Source of the DNA: Caldifarciminota bacterium | GTDB lineage: Bacteria; Hydrothermota; UBA3073 | Reading direction: 5' to 3' | Assembly: GCA_023129165.1 (NCBI GenBank) | Contig: JAGMCL010000040.1 | Location: 1-50,266, forward strand | Length of the DNA stretch: 50,266 nt | Shown: positions 28,215-36,035 of the stretch, piece after piece | How the letters are laid out: the number at the start of each line of letters is the position of its first letter | Numbering within the stretch: the first letter of the stretch is position 1 | Made by a program: the position numbers and the translations under genes | Notes under the pieces: model-generated | What the model was told of the DNA's origin: nothing | Seen by the model: only the letters and a program-made list of their open reading frames with translations | Database searches by the model: none

Positions 28215-30116
28215 ATGTCAGATAAAAAACAAATTGAAAATATCTTAATTGACCAAATCATGAATGGTGAAATTTCCGTGTCTGAGCAGAATCAAGAATT
28301 TTCCAATTCTGAATTTGAAGAGATAGTCGGTCTTCTGGACGGAGAGAGAAGAGAAAAAAATTACGACTGGAATTCTGACATTAGCCTCCCCGAATTTGCG
28401 TCTCACCAGCTTACTCAATCTTCCATAGACGTAGGTCAGTATTTTCAGACAAGGGATTTTGTCGAAGTTTATCTTGAAGATGAAAGCGACGAAGCTAAAG
28501 CCAATTCTAATGCAGCAAAAGAGTTAATAAATCGCACACTTAACCGTCGAGACTTACATCATTACTTGAAGTTTGTACGAGGAAAATCCATAAATAACAT
28601 AATTGGCAGGGTTTATGCTAAGTGTTGGTGGGAACAAAAAACCAAAACAGAAATAGTCGATTACAAAACAAGATATGAAGACTTAGATGTAGATATTTAT
28701 GGAGACCCGTTAGTTTCAGAGGAACAAGTCCCTGCTCAAAAAGAAATTGTTGAGCCTGTTTATGGCAAAGTTCCTATAATTGACAGATTCAACTATGACA
28801 TCTGGGATCAGCGAAATGTTTTTACAGACAACTCTTACGTTTATTCTTTACAAGATAAACAATTTGTAATCTTTCGTTCCGAGATGACTCTTTCGCAATT
28901 AAAAGCCGTTGAAAATATGAATGGATATTTTAATCTTGAGCTTTTAAAAGACATTAAACCTCCCGAAAAAACAAAATTCCAATCCAAAGCCGCAGATAAA
29001 GACCAAAATACGAATCCAATAACCTCAAGTATTGAAAAACCTTACGATATTTATGAAAGATACGGTAAAGTATGGATTCTTGATGGTGAGATAGGTCTTG
29101 ATAAGGAAGGTAAACCTCTTGATAAAGCTGAAATGGAAGAGATTATTGTAACAATTGCTCAATCCGGACAGACAAAAACTTTGATAGGATTTAAGAAAAC
29201 TCCATATATAGACGCTGAAGGCCAGCCATATCGACCTATTATAAGAGGATTATGTTATGTTCATCTTACAGAAGACGGCGGAGTGGGTGATGGCAAATAT
29301 TCTAAAGAGCTTCAAATTGGAATAGACGATACTTTTAATATAAGCCAGGATAGAGTAATGCTCGCTACCCTTCCTACAATAGCTGTGAATAAACATGCCC
29401 TAGACGACAATTCGACCCTTTATTTTGAGCCTGGTCACCCAATGGAACTAAACGACCCACAAAAGGATGTGAAAGAATTTCAAATTTCTGATAATATTTC
29501 AGGAGCCTTAGCTCAAATTTCAATGCTTACAGGCAAAATGCAGCAAGTCGATTCAATCCAACCACCTTCGATGGGAGATACAGGGCAGGCTTCAACAACA
29601 GCTACAGCCTTTGCCGGAGCTTATAGAGCTACGGGGGAGAGAGTTAATTACAAATCCCTAACGTTTGAAAATACCTTTTTGTGTGATTTGTATTGGATGA
29701 TTCAACAAATGACCTATGTTTTTGCTTTTCCTGAAACAGGACTCAAATTGATGGGCGATAAGATTTATGAGTTTGATCCGTCAAAAGATTATTATTACAA
29801 ACCGCTTTCGCAATCAATCGAGCCCGAATATTCCAAAGCGAATAAACGTAAAGAATGGGCTACTCTTTTTGGATACGCCGCTCAAATCCCGCATCCGGAT
29901 ACAGTCAAAATGGTAAACTATATTTTTGGTGAGTATGTCAAGTTGATGGGGGACGAGCATGCCAATTTTGCAGATAAATTCTTAGATGAAAAGCAACCTA
30001 TTCAACAACAAGGTGGAATCGGTGCTGTACCAAACCAAGGCATTCCAATGAGTAATCAGGCTGGTATGCCACAATCAAGCATGGAGCAAAACGCAAGAGG
30101 GATGACTTTAATATGA
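28215..30116 (+). CDS. Portal protein
   Basis: 633 residues. Pattern, length and position just after the large terminase fit podovirus portal proteins (P22 gp1-like). Recognisable parts are PEFASHQLTQSSIDVGQYFQ near the start, a central LATLPTIAVNKHALDD..LYFEPGHPMELND and SMGDTGQASTTATAFAGAYRATGERV, where such portals have a long helix. The C-terminus is Gln/Met/Gly-rich (PNQGIPMSNQAGMPQSS). It forms the dodecameric channel for DNA entry and exit. Start is weak in RBS (GGTGATTG). Confidence 0.8.
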   Translation: MSDKKQIENILIDQIMNGEISVSEQNQEFSNSEFEEIVGLLDGERREKNYDWNSDISLPEFASHQLTQSSIDVGQYFQTRDFVEVYLEDESDEAKANSNAAKELINRTLNRRDLHHYLKFVRGKSINNIIGRVYAKCWWEQKTKTEIVDYKTRYEDLDVDIYGDPLVSEEQVPAQKEIVEPVYGKVPIIDRFNYDIWDQRNVFTDNSYVYSLQDKQFVIFRSEMTLSQLKAVENMNGYFNLELLKDIKPPEKTKFQSKAADKDQNTNPITSSIEKPYDIYERYGKVWILDGEIGLDKEGKPLDKAEMEEIIVTIAQSGQTKTLIGFKKTPYIDAEGQPYRPIIRGLCYVHLTEDGGVGDGKYSKELQIGIDDTFNISQDRVMLATLPTIAVNKHALDDNSTLYFEPGHPMELNDPQKDVKEFQISDNISGALAQISMLTGKMQQVDSIQPPSMGDTGQASTTATAFAGAYRATGERVNYKSLTFENTFLCDLYWMIQQMTYVFAFPETGLKLMGDKIYEFDPSKDYYYKPLSQSIEPEYSKANKRKEWATLFGYAAQIPHPDTVKMVNYIFGEYVKLMGDEHANFADKFLDEKQPIQQQGGIGAVPNQGIPMSNQAGMPQSSMEQNARGMTLI

Positions 30117-30427
30117 ATGAAGATCAAATCAACCAGAATCTAATTCAGCTTGCCCGTAAAATGGGTAAACGTAACGCAAGCCAGCTTTTATCTGTTTTAG
30201 GGCGTGATAAACAATTTATTAATGCCCTTGACACTACTGTAGGGCAGGAGTTATTAAAACATTTAGTAGATTCTATTGAAAACAAGCTCGTGCTTATATT
30301 GCAGGAAAAAGACGAACCTCAAGATAGAAGTGAGTTGAAAGCTTACATGGGGCTCCTTGCAAAATTTCAATCAACGATTAATTCATATAATAAAAATAAA
30401 ATGATATTTGAAAAAGGTTCAGTTTAA
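30113..30427 (+). CDS. Small protein after the portal, unknown
   Basis: 104 residues, overlapping the portal stop (ATGA). Helical throughout (NQNLIQLARKMGKRNASQLLSVLGRD...). No family recognised. It may be an assembly factor because it is coupled to the portal. Confidence 0.6.
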   Translation: MNEDQINQNLIQLARKMGKRNASQLLSVLGRDKQFINALDTTVGQELLKHLVDSIENKLVLILQEKDEPQDRSELKAYMGLLAKFQSTINSYNKNKMIFEKGSV

Positions 30428-30526
30428 ATGACACCTACTACAGAACAAATATTAATTGCATTGATTCGTATTTTGAATTTTGCAGCTAAAATGTTTGGGA
30501 AGGTGCTGAAAAAAGAAGAAATATAA
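30428..30526 (+). CDS. 32-residue amphipathic peptide
   Basis: MTPTTEQILIALIRILNFAA... then KMFGKVLKKEEI. It starts at the base after the previous stop. One hydrophobic amphipathic helix with a basic end. Small peptides of this form occur beside phage scaffold genes, but the role is not known. Confidence 0.5.
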   Translation: MTPTTEQILIALIRILNFAAKMFGKVLKKEEI

Positions 30527-30540
30527 TATAACATAAATCT

Positions 30541-30598
30541 GCATTGCCTCCGAAAGCTCGCAATGTAGGAACTAACCACGCATAAGCCTCGTTAGGAG
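30541..30598 (+). promoter_or_regulatory. Structured leader before the scaffold gene
   Basis: Two small hairpins: CATTGC/GCAATG (30542-30566) and CTAAC/GTTAG (30572-30594), then a T-run (30613-30619) and a strong RBS. It is not part of any gene. It might be a regulatory leader; no known class was recognised. Confidence 0.3.
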
Positions 30599-30640
30599 AA
30601 ATCTTAATGGGGTTTTTTTATTTTAAAGGAGGAAAGCAAA

Positions 30641-31432
30641 ATGACAGAGGATACAGCAATGAACGTAGCCGCTTCAACAGATGATGAGTTGAATCAAGCC
30701 GCTGCGAATGCAGTAGATGCAGAAGGAAATCAAGGGGAAGACCAAGGTACTGTCCAAGATGATGCAGGAGAGGGAGTCCAAGATGAAGGAGGAGAGTTAG
30801 GGTCTCAAGGGGATCAAGAATTAGACGCTGAAGGTTTACCCCAGGATCATAAATCTCGTTCTGATCTTGGCCGTAAAATATCAGCATTTCACAGAAGGCA
30901 AGATGAATTTGATGATCGCATTGATCGGCTTTTAAGTGTGATGGAAACTCAAGGGCTTCCAGAAGATCCAGGGCTTCAATCTGAACCTGGCGATATAGTA
31001 ACTCATGCTGATATAAATAAAATTCTGGATGACAGGGAAAAAACAAAAACACAAAATGCACAAAATTACGATAAACAATATGTAGCTTCTATCAGTGCGC
31101 TTTCGTCCGAACTTTCCGAACAAGAATATAACGAGATTTTTGCTGAAATGCAAAACATAACTTACAATCCATCTAACGATCCTGCAAGAGATGCAGAGTT
31201 GAATTTTATAAAAGCAGAAAGAGCCTTTTTACGCAAAAAAGTAGCCGGTAAGAAAACAAATCCGCTAAAGGGTGAAAAGCCTCGAAGTGCTTTAGGGGGA
31301 ATAACGAACCAAACGACAGTAGTGAAAGATGCGACCTTGCCCAAATTAGATGCAGCGGGTGAGTCGTATCTTAACTTTGTTGCAAGGGAAGATGGCGCAG
31401 AAAGCGCTACTAAACTTCACAAGAGTATATGA
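30641..31432 (+). CDS. Putative scaffolding protein
   Basis: 263 residues, RBS AAAGGAGGAAAG. The first 85 residues are highly acidic and low in complexity (Glu, Asp, Gln, Gly), then a charged helix (KISAFHRRQDEFDDRIDRLLS) and a basic C-terminal third. Acidic N-terminus plus helical C-terminus, between portal and capsid genes, is the usual form of phage scaffolds, which guide capsid assembly and then leave the head. Confidence 0.65.
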   Translation: MTEDTAMNVAASTDDELNQAAANAVDAEGNQGEDQGTVQDDAGEGVQDEGGELGSQGDQELDAEGLPQDHKSRSDLGRKISAFHRRQDEFDDRIDRLLSVMETQGLPEDPGLQSEPGDIVTHADINKILDDREKTKTQNAQNYDKQYVASISALSSELSEQEYNEIFAEMQNITYNPSNDPARDAELNFIKAERAFLRKKVAGKKTNPLKGEKPRSALGGITNQTTVVKDATLPKLDAAGESYLNFVAREDGAESATKLHKSI

Positions 31433-31818
31433 TTTACACAAGACCACATAAGCGAAAGTTAGCCAAAAGATCACGGACTTTACCTGTTTTTGGTAAAGGC
31501 GATGATGAAGGCAAGTATTTTCGATGTTGGAATTGTGGATTTATTTGCAACAAAGACAGAGATGAGCTTGGAGATGCTGAAAGCAATGCTGGTGATGACC
31601 ATACTGATTATCACGGCAATGTAAGTGAATACCCTTATGCTAATCATTACGATGATATTGCGAGTAAAGTTTGTTGTTTAGGTGAATCCGACCATTATCA
31701 TGTAGTATTAGAATTAGGACCTGATGGCGAACCCAAGACCATAATTCATGACTTAACCTCTGATATTTCACGAGGATGCCCTTTCTGCGGAACCGTGAAT
31801 TGGCGAGGTGATTATTAA
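31429..31818 (+). CDS. Zinc-ribbon protein of the head region
   Basis: 129 residues, overlapping the scaffold stop (ATGA). FRCWNCGFICNKDRDE near residue 30 and GCPFCGTVNWRGDY at the end form one CxxC...CxxC zinc ribbon with a long insert. Basic N-terminus. Seen in podovirus head clusters; function unknown. Confidence 0.6.
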   Translation: MIYTRPHKRKLAKRSRTLPVFGKGDDEGKYFRCWNCGFICNKDRDELGDAESNAGDDHTDYHGNVSEYPYANHYDDIASKVCCLGESDHYHVVLELGPDGEPKTIIHDLTSDISRGCPFCGTVNWRGDY

Positions 31819-31844
31819 CCAATAAAGCTAATAAGGAGGATGTT

Positions 31845-32666
31845 ATGGGATTACAAATAGTACATCCTGAATCCAACCAAAGGAGTTGGGTACCTGTTGA
31901 ACCAGGCGAGACCTGTTATTTAGGTCAGCTTGTGGGGGTAGATATTGCAACCCCGCTTGAAGGTGTAAGACCCCTTCCAGTTGCAGCAGGAGCTAATAAC
32001 ACTACCAACAAAGATATCCCTATGGGTATTGTTGTTGGTACGAATAACACGGCGAGCAATTTAGTCACAGATAGTACTTATGGTGAAAAAATTGTTCAAG
32101 TTGCTGCTGGTTCTATTTATGGAAGTACCACGCAATTTCAAGGGGTTGAAGGGCCTTGGGCAAAAGGAGATCCGCAGGCTTACGTTTTGATCGACCATAT
32201 AGATGCTACGACCATTTTAAGGGCGCCTATCAGAAATGGCGCAATAGGAACTGCTCCTTCAGTTGAAACAACAACAACTGGATGTGGCGGTGATGGCATT
32301 AATTGTGTAACCGGAACATGTGATGTGGCTACTGTTGCTAATTTTGCCACTATTTACATGAGAACTGGTGCGAATATGGGTATTTATCGTACAATGACTT
32401 CGGCTTCAGATACTACCCATACTTGGTTAAAGGCGATGCCGAATACAATCGCAGTCGGAGACACTTGCGTTGTTATTAATGGTGTTCGTCCTTATGGTCC
32501 TGCTCGTGCCTATATAGATGCAGAAGGGGTTTATATCGACGCCAGTGCAGCATTATCTTCTAATTATTTTATAATCCATGTACGAAGGCTTGATCTGTCT
32601 GTGGCCGGTGACGAATATGTAGAGTTCCGGTTTGATGGTGATAACTTCTGCGCAACCAGAGCTTAA
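31845..32666 (+). CDS. Putative head decoration or minor capsid protein
   Basis: 273 residues, RBS AAGGAGGATGTT. Beta-rich, with many Gly, Thr and Ala (LGQLVGVDIATPLEGVRPLPVAAGANNTT). The place right before the major capsid gene, together with this composition, suggests a capsid-stabilising protein. No specific family recognised. Confidence 0.55.
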   Translation: MGLQIVHPESNQRSWVPVEPGETCYLGQLVGVDIATPLEGVRPLPVAAGANNTTNKDIPMGIVVGTNNTASNLVTDSTYGEKIVQVAAGSIYGSTTQFQGVEGPWAKGDPQAYVLIDHIDATTILRAPIRNGAIGTAPSVETTTTGCGGDGINCVTGTCDVATVANFATIYMRTGANMGIYRTMTSASDTTHTWLKAMPNTIAVGDTCVVINGVRPYGPARAYIDAEGVYIDASAALSSNYFIIHVRRLDLSVAGDEYVEFRFDGDNFCATRA

Positions 32667-32678
32667 AGGAGGCTAATC

Positions 32679-33605
32679 ATGGCATTAGTAAGCCCATTAA
32701 ATAGTGCAGCTTTCGTTAAGCTGCTAAAAAAGGATATGTTTGAGGTATCCGAGAATGAATTTAAGGAACTGCCTCAGCAGGGGAAAGAGCTTTATCGTGT
32801 TCTAAGTACAGATGAAGCTATAACTGAATTTTACGGCGTGAGTGGTTTACCGGATATTCCAGAATTTAACGGTAAATTGTCTTATCTTGGCCGGGCGCCT
32901 GGGTATTATACCAAAATTGAACCCAAAGAGTTTGCGGCTGGTGTAATTACCCAGAGAAAATTCATTGACGATAACCAGTGGCCTGTTCTTAGAGACAATG
33001 CCACAGAACTCGTAAGGTCAAACGGAAGGACTCAGGAAAAGTATAGAGCAAGGCCGTTTAATTATGCTTTTTCCACAGCGTTTGATTTCATGCAGAGCGA
33101 GGAAAACGTATCCCTCTGTAACGATTCTCATCTTACGAAATCGGGCACAAGCACTTCGTCCGGTTTTGATAACAAGGGAACTTCAGCTATGGACAAGACC
33201 TCTGTAGCTGTTGCTTGGCTTGCTATGAGGCAGTTCAGGGATTCCATGTCAGAACGTATTGAGATGAGCGATAATTATATGCTCGTAGTTCCTGATACTC
33301 TCGGTGATGCAGCGGAAGAAATTGTTGGTACTGTGAAGGGTCTCGATACGGCAGAAGGCAACATTAACCCCCAGTCTGGTAGATATAGAGTCTTTCGATA
33401 TATGAGACTTGACGATTATTCTACGACAAACTGGTTTATGGTGAATGTGGATATGATGAGACGGATGTTGATCTGGATTGACCGGATTAGCCAGGAAACC
33501 GACACCATCATTGATTTTGAAACCAAATCTGTGAAGCATTCGATTTACAGTCGTTTTGGATATGGTTTTAAGGATTGGCGTTGGGCGTATGGAAGCAATG
33601 TGTAA
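32679..33605 (+). CDS. Major capsid protein
   Basis: 308 residues, RBS AAAGGAGGCTAATC. YYTKIEPKEFAAGVITQRKFIDDNQW, RPFNYAFSTAFDF (with NDSHLTKSG) and a C-terminal part with a Trp-rich end (FKDWRWAYGSNV) fit HK97-fold capsid proteins of Mu gpT type. Strong RBS, and the gene is followed by a hairpin, consistent with high expression. Confidence 0.8.
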   Translation: MALVSPLNSAAFVKLLKKDMFEVSENEFKELPQQGKELYRVLSTDEAITEFYGVSGLPDIPEFNGKLSYLGRAPGYYTKIEPKEFAAGVITQRKFIDDNQWPVLRDNATELVRSNGRTQEKYRARPFNYAFSTAFDFMQSEENVSLCNDSHLTKSGTSTSSGFDNKGTSAMDKTSVAVAWLAMRQFRDSMSERIEMSDNYMLVVPDTLGDAAEEIVGTVKGLDTAEGNINPQSGRYRVFRYMRLDDYSTTNWFMVNVDMMRRMLIWIDRISQETDTIIDFETKSVKHSIYSRFGYGFKDWRWAYGSNV

Positions 33606-33608
33606 ACT

Positions 33609-33661
33609 TTAACCCTACTGGCGGGGCGTAAAACCCCCGCTGGTTTAAAAACTGGTAGGAG
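33609..33661 (+). terminator. Hairpin region after the capsid gene
   Basis: GGCGGGG and CCCCCGC form a strong stem, enclosed by CCTAC...GTAGG. There is no long T-run, so this is more likely an mRNA-stabilising hairpin or weak attenuator than a full terminator. Confidence 0.45.
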
Positions 33662-33667
33662 GATATT

Positions 33668-34321
33668 ATGGGAAGAACAAGATTTTCAGGGCCGATAAAA
33701 TCAACAGATGGTTTTGAAATTGGGCCAGTCGGGACTAATACCCCTATTATTGATTCAAGTGGTAATTTATACCAGGCGGGGACTTTGATAACGGCAACGG
33801 CGGCCGAATTGAATCAGTTAGATGATAATATTCTTTCTGATATGACACCTGGAACTGGTATTTCCACTGGTACCGGTACAATTTGTGAACATAGCATTAT
33901 TAAAGTAGGTGGTATATTTAAGACCGAAATCTTGATTGATTTAACTGGTCTTAATGGCTGCGGGGCGAATGGTGATATCATTGGTAAAGATGGCGGAACG
34001 GCAAATTGTCACATTGGCCAAATAACCGCCGCTGTAAATGGTACGATTATTGCGGGATTGGTTGAATGTCATGAAGCGCCTGCCGGTGGTAATGCAGATA
34101 TTGACATATATTCGGCTACAGTAGGCACTGGTGTGCAGGATACGGCTATCGGCGATTTAACCGAGACTGCCTTAGCAAACTGTGGTGCCCATTCTGCTGG
34201 AAGTTCTGATTATTTCACGGCGTGGCCTGCGACTAATGCGTATTTGTATTTAACTGTTGGCACTTTTACAGATGCGGACTATACTGCCGGTCGTTTGTTA
34301 ATTACGTTTTGGGGTATATAG
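33668..34321 (+). CDS. Head fibre or decoration-like protein
   Basis: 217 residues, RBS TAGGAGGATATT. It contains TATAAELNQLDDN, a short motif typical of phage fibre-like and head-fibre proteins, then a Gly/Thr/Ala-rich beta domain. A second open frame (-1 relative to this gene) continues beyond the stop to 34413, so a -1 frameshift extension is possible but weak. Confidence 0.55.
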   Translation: MGRTRFSGPIKSTDGFEIGPVGTNTPIIDSSGNLYQAGTLITATAAELNQLDDNILSDMTPGTGISTGTGTICEHSIIKVGGIFKTEILIDLTGLNGCGANGDIIGKDGGTANCHIGQITAAVNGTIIAGLVECHEAPAGGNADIDIYSATVGTGVQDTAIGDLTETALANCGAHSAGSSDYFTAWPATNAYLYLTVGTFTDADYTAGRLLITFWGI

Positions 34322-34443
34322 GAGATTGGATAGAGGTCGAGGATGTTTTGGTGGTAAGAGGTCAGACAACCTCATCTAGTATAGAGACAACACCGGCAAG
34401 TGAAACAACCTAATAAAAACATAAAAAGCAGAGTACAATTAAC

Positions 34444-34463
34444 AGGGGAGAGAAATCTCCCCT
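34444..34463. terminator. 8-bp GAAA-tetraloop hairpin
   Basis: AGGGGAGA-GAAA-TCTCCCCT, perfect stem with a GNRA loop (34444-34463). No T-run follows. It may stabilise the upstream mRNA end or act as a weak terminator. Confidence 0.45.
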
Positions 34464-34472
34464 TAACTAAAA

Positions 34473-34498
34473 TTGGCATAACCCCTAATACGATTATG
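34473..34498 (+). repeat. TTGGCATAACCCC element, copy 2
   Basis: TTGGCATAACCCC, 6 bases, GATTATG, then AATAGGAG before the ATG at 34513. Matches the element at 23679. The two copies share 20 bases. Confidence 0.4.
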
Positions 34499-34512
34499 CA
34501 ATAGGAGACAAC

Positions 34513-35124
34513 ATGACAAAAGAAATAGAAAATGACGGAATCCAGTTTTTTGGGGAAGTTGATTTAAACGATCAGGGCGGAATCAAATCTGATATGCCTG
34601 CATGGTATTTTGATGTTCATATTGAGAATCTGCGGGAAAACATCGAAAGGAAGGCCAGAGGAGTTGAAAGGAATTTATATGCTCCCGATCAGATTTTAAG
34701 AGTCAAAGAAGAAATCAAAGCCGAGAGAGTAAAGCTAAAAGAAATTGAAGACAGCCGGCCTAAATTGTCAGGCAAAGCTTTGGATAAATGCGGCAATGCT
34801 TATGAAAGCCTTAAAAAACAAATCAGAGAGACCATGCCTACGAGAAAAGAATCTAAAGACGGTCTTGTAAGTCCTCACGAAGAACTGAACAGAATGAAAT
34901 CCAAGCATATAAAAATTGACACTGAAATTGCAAAGGCTTGTGGAGTTCATGTTGTACGCGGGAAAATATCAGGAGATGAAGCTAACAAGGTTTATCAAAT
35001 ATTAGGAAAGGCTCTTGGTGAAAATACGAATGTAGAGCGTCTTAGAAGGGATGGAAATTCTGAGGCTTACAAAACCATGCATAATTTAACCCAGGCTATT
35101 TTAGGGGGACGTGCGGTTGCGTAA
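34513..35124 (+). CDS. Head-region protein, unknown
   Basis: 203 residues, RBS AATAGGAGACAAC. Charged and helical with a likely coiled coil (about residues 40-85). No known domain. The position between capsid and neck genes suggests a head completion or connector-associated protein, but no family is recognised. Confidence 0.55.
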   Translation: MTKEIENDGIQFFGEVDLNDQGGIKSDMPAWYFDVHIENLRENIERKARGVERNLYAPDQILRVKEEIKAERVKLKEIEDSRPKLSGKALDKCGNAYESLKKQIRETMPTRKESKDGLVSPHEELNRMKSKHIKIDTEIAKACGVHVVRGKISGDEANKVYQILGKALGENTNVERLRRDGNSEAYKTMHNLTQAILGGRAVA

Positions 35125-35135
35125 AGGGGGTTATT

Positions 35136-36035
35136 ATCGACGGATTAGACTTAAGAAGGAGGCTTGCAAGTCTTTTAAATGAGGATAGCGATAGCGGCTG
35201 GCTCGATGAGCAGACAAGTTATGATCTTTTTTATGATGGTGCATTAGAATTCGTCGATAGAACAGGATGCCTGCGAAGTTCTCAAGAGATTACGACTGTA
35301 GCAAATCAAGCTTCGTATGATTTAGAGCCTGATTTTTTACGTCTTTATGTTAAAAACAGAAGTGGTAATTTCTATGTAAAATACAATGACGGTTCAAATA
35401 ATTCCTTTCCAACGTGGAAAGATTACGAAGATATATTTTATGAAAATAATGAAGATTCGGTAATTACTCCAGAAAAGTTTACAATCATTGATTCGGATTT
35501 ACCCGATCAAGTTACAGGAACAGCTACAAGCGATGGAACGGCTTCCGGTGGTGAATGTACCCTGACCGATACTTCTGGAGACTTTTCAGATGTGGAAGCA
35601 GGGGCGATTATTCACAATACCACAGACACATCAAGCGGGATTGTTTTATCAAAAACATCTTCGACTGTACTTATAGTTGCATTATTCAGCGGTACTGATA
35701 ATGACTGGTCTTCCAGTGATGCCTATGTAATCCAACCTAATCCAAGATATAAGCTTATTCTTGACCCCCCACCCTCAACAGCAGATCATACAATAACAGT
35801 TCCTTATATTCAAAGACCAACTCCGGTCTATTCGGATTATGGCATATACAGGTTCGTCAATCCTTCGGTTTTAGTAAAATATGCATTTTTTTTATATAAA
35901 TTCAGAGATAAAGAGCCGAATTTTGGCGATGCAATGTATAAATTTTGGGAAATGGAAATCAGTCGTAAATCTTATAGCATGAATCGTGCACAAAGGCCTT
36001 CAGGATTTACAATCAATCTAAAGGCACGAAGATAA
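35136..36035 (+). CDS. Neck / head-tail adaptor protein with ATC or ATT start
   Basis: 299 residues if started at ATC 35136. The N-terminus (IDGLDLRRRLASLLNEDSDSGWL, DLFYDGALEFVDRTGCLRSSQEI) and the middle are typical of adaptor proteins of podoviruses (P22 gp4-like). The frame is open only from 35085 and contains no ATG, GTG or TTG before residue 150. AAAGGGGG lies 5 bases before ATC (2 before ATT 35133). A usual gene finder would start at 35592 and lose half of the protein. The upstream gene ends at 35124 in another frame. Confidence 0.7.
   Translation: MDGLDLRRRLASLLNEDSDSGWLDEQTSYDLFYDGALEFVDRTGCLRSSQEITTVANQASYDLEPDFLRLYVKNRSGNFYVKYNDGSNNSFPTWKDYEDIFYENNEDSVITPEKFTIIDSDLPDQVTGTATSDGTASGGECTLTDTSGDFSDVEAGAIIHNTTDTSSGIVLSKTSSTVLIVALFSGTDNDWSSSDAYVIQPNPRYKLILDPPPSTADHTITVPYIQRPTPVYSDYGIYRFVNPSVLVKYAFFLYKFRDKEPNFGDAMYKFWEMEISRKSYSMNRAQRPSGFTINLKARR

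Noticed and set aside
30618-31061. Reverse-strand open frame opposite the scaffold gene.
   Set aside because: Shadow of the acidic, low-complexity scaffold coding sequence; no RBS.
34300-34413. -1 frameshift extension of the 217-residue protein.
   Set aside because: The extension looks partly coding but no slippery sequence or stimulatory structure is clear; left as a remark.
35085-35124. -1 frameshift from the gene ending at 35124 into the neck gene.
   Set aside because: The frames overlap only over 37 bases and contain no standard slippery heptamer in register; a non-standard start is simpler.
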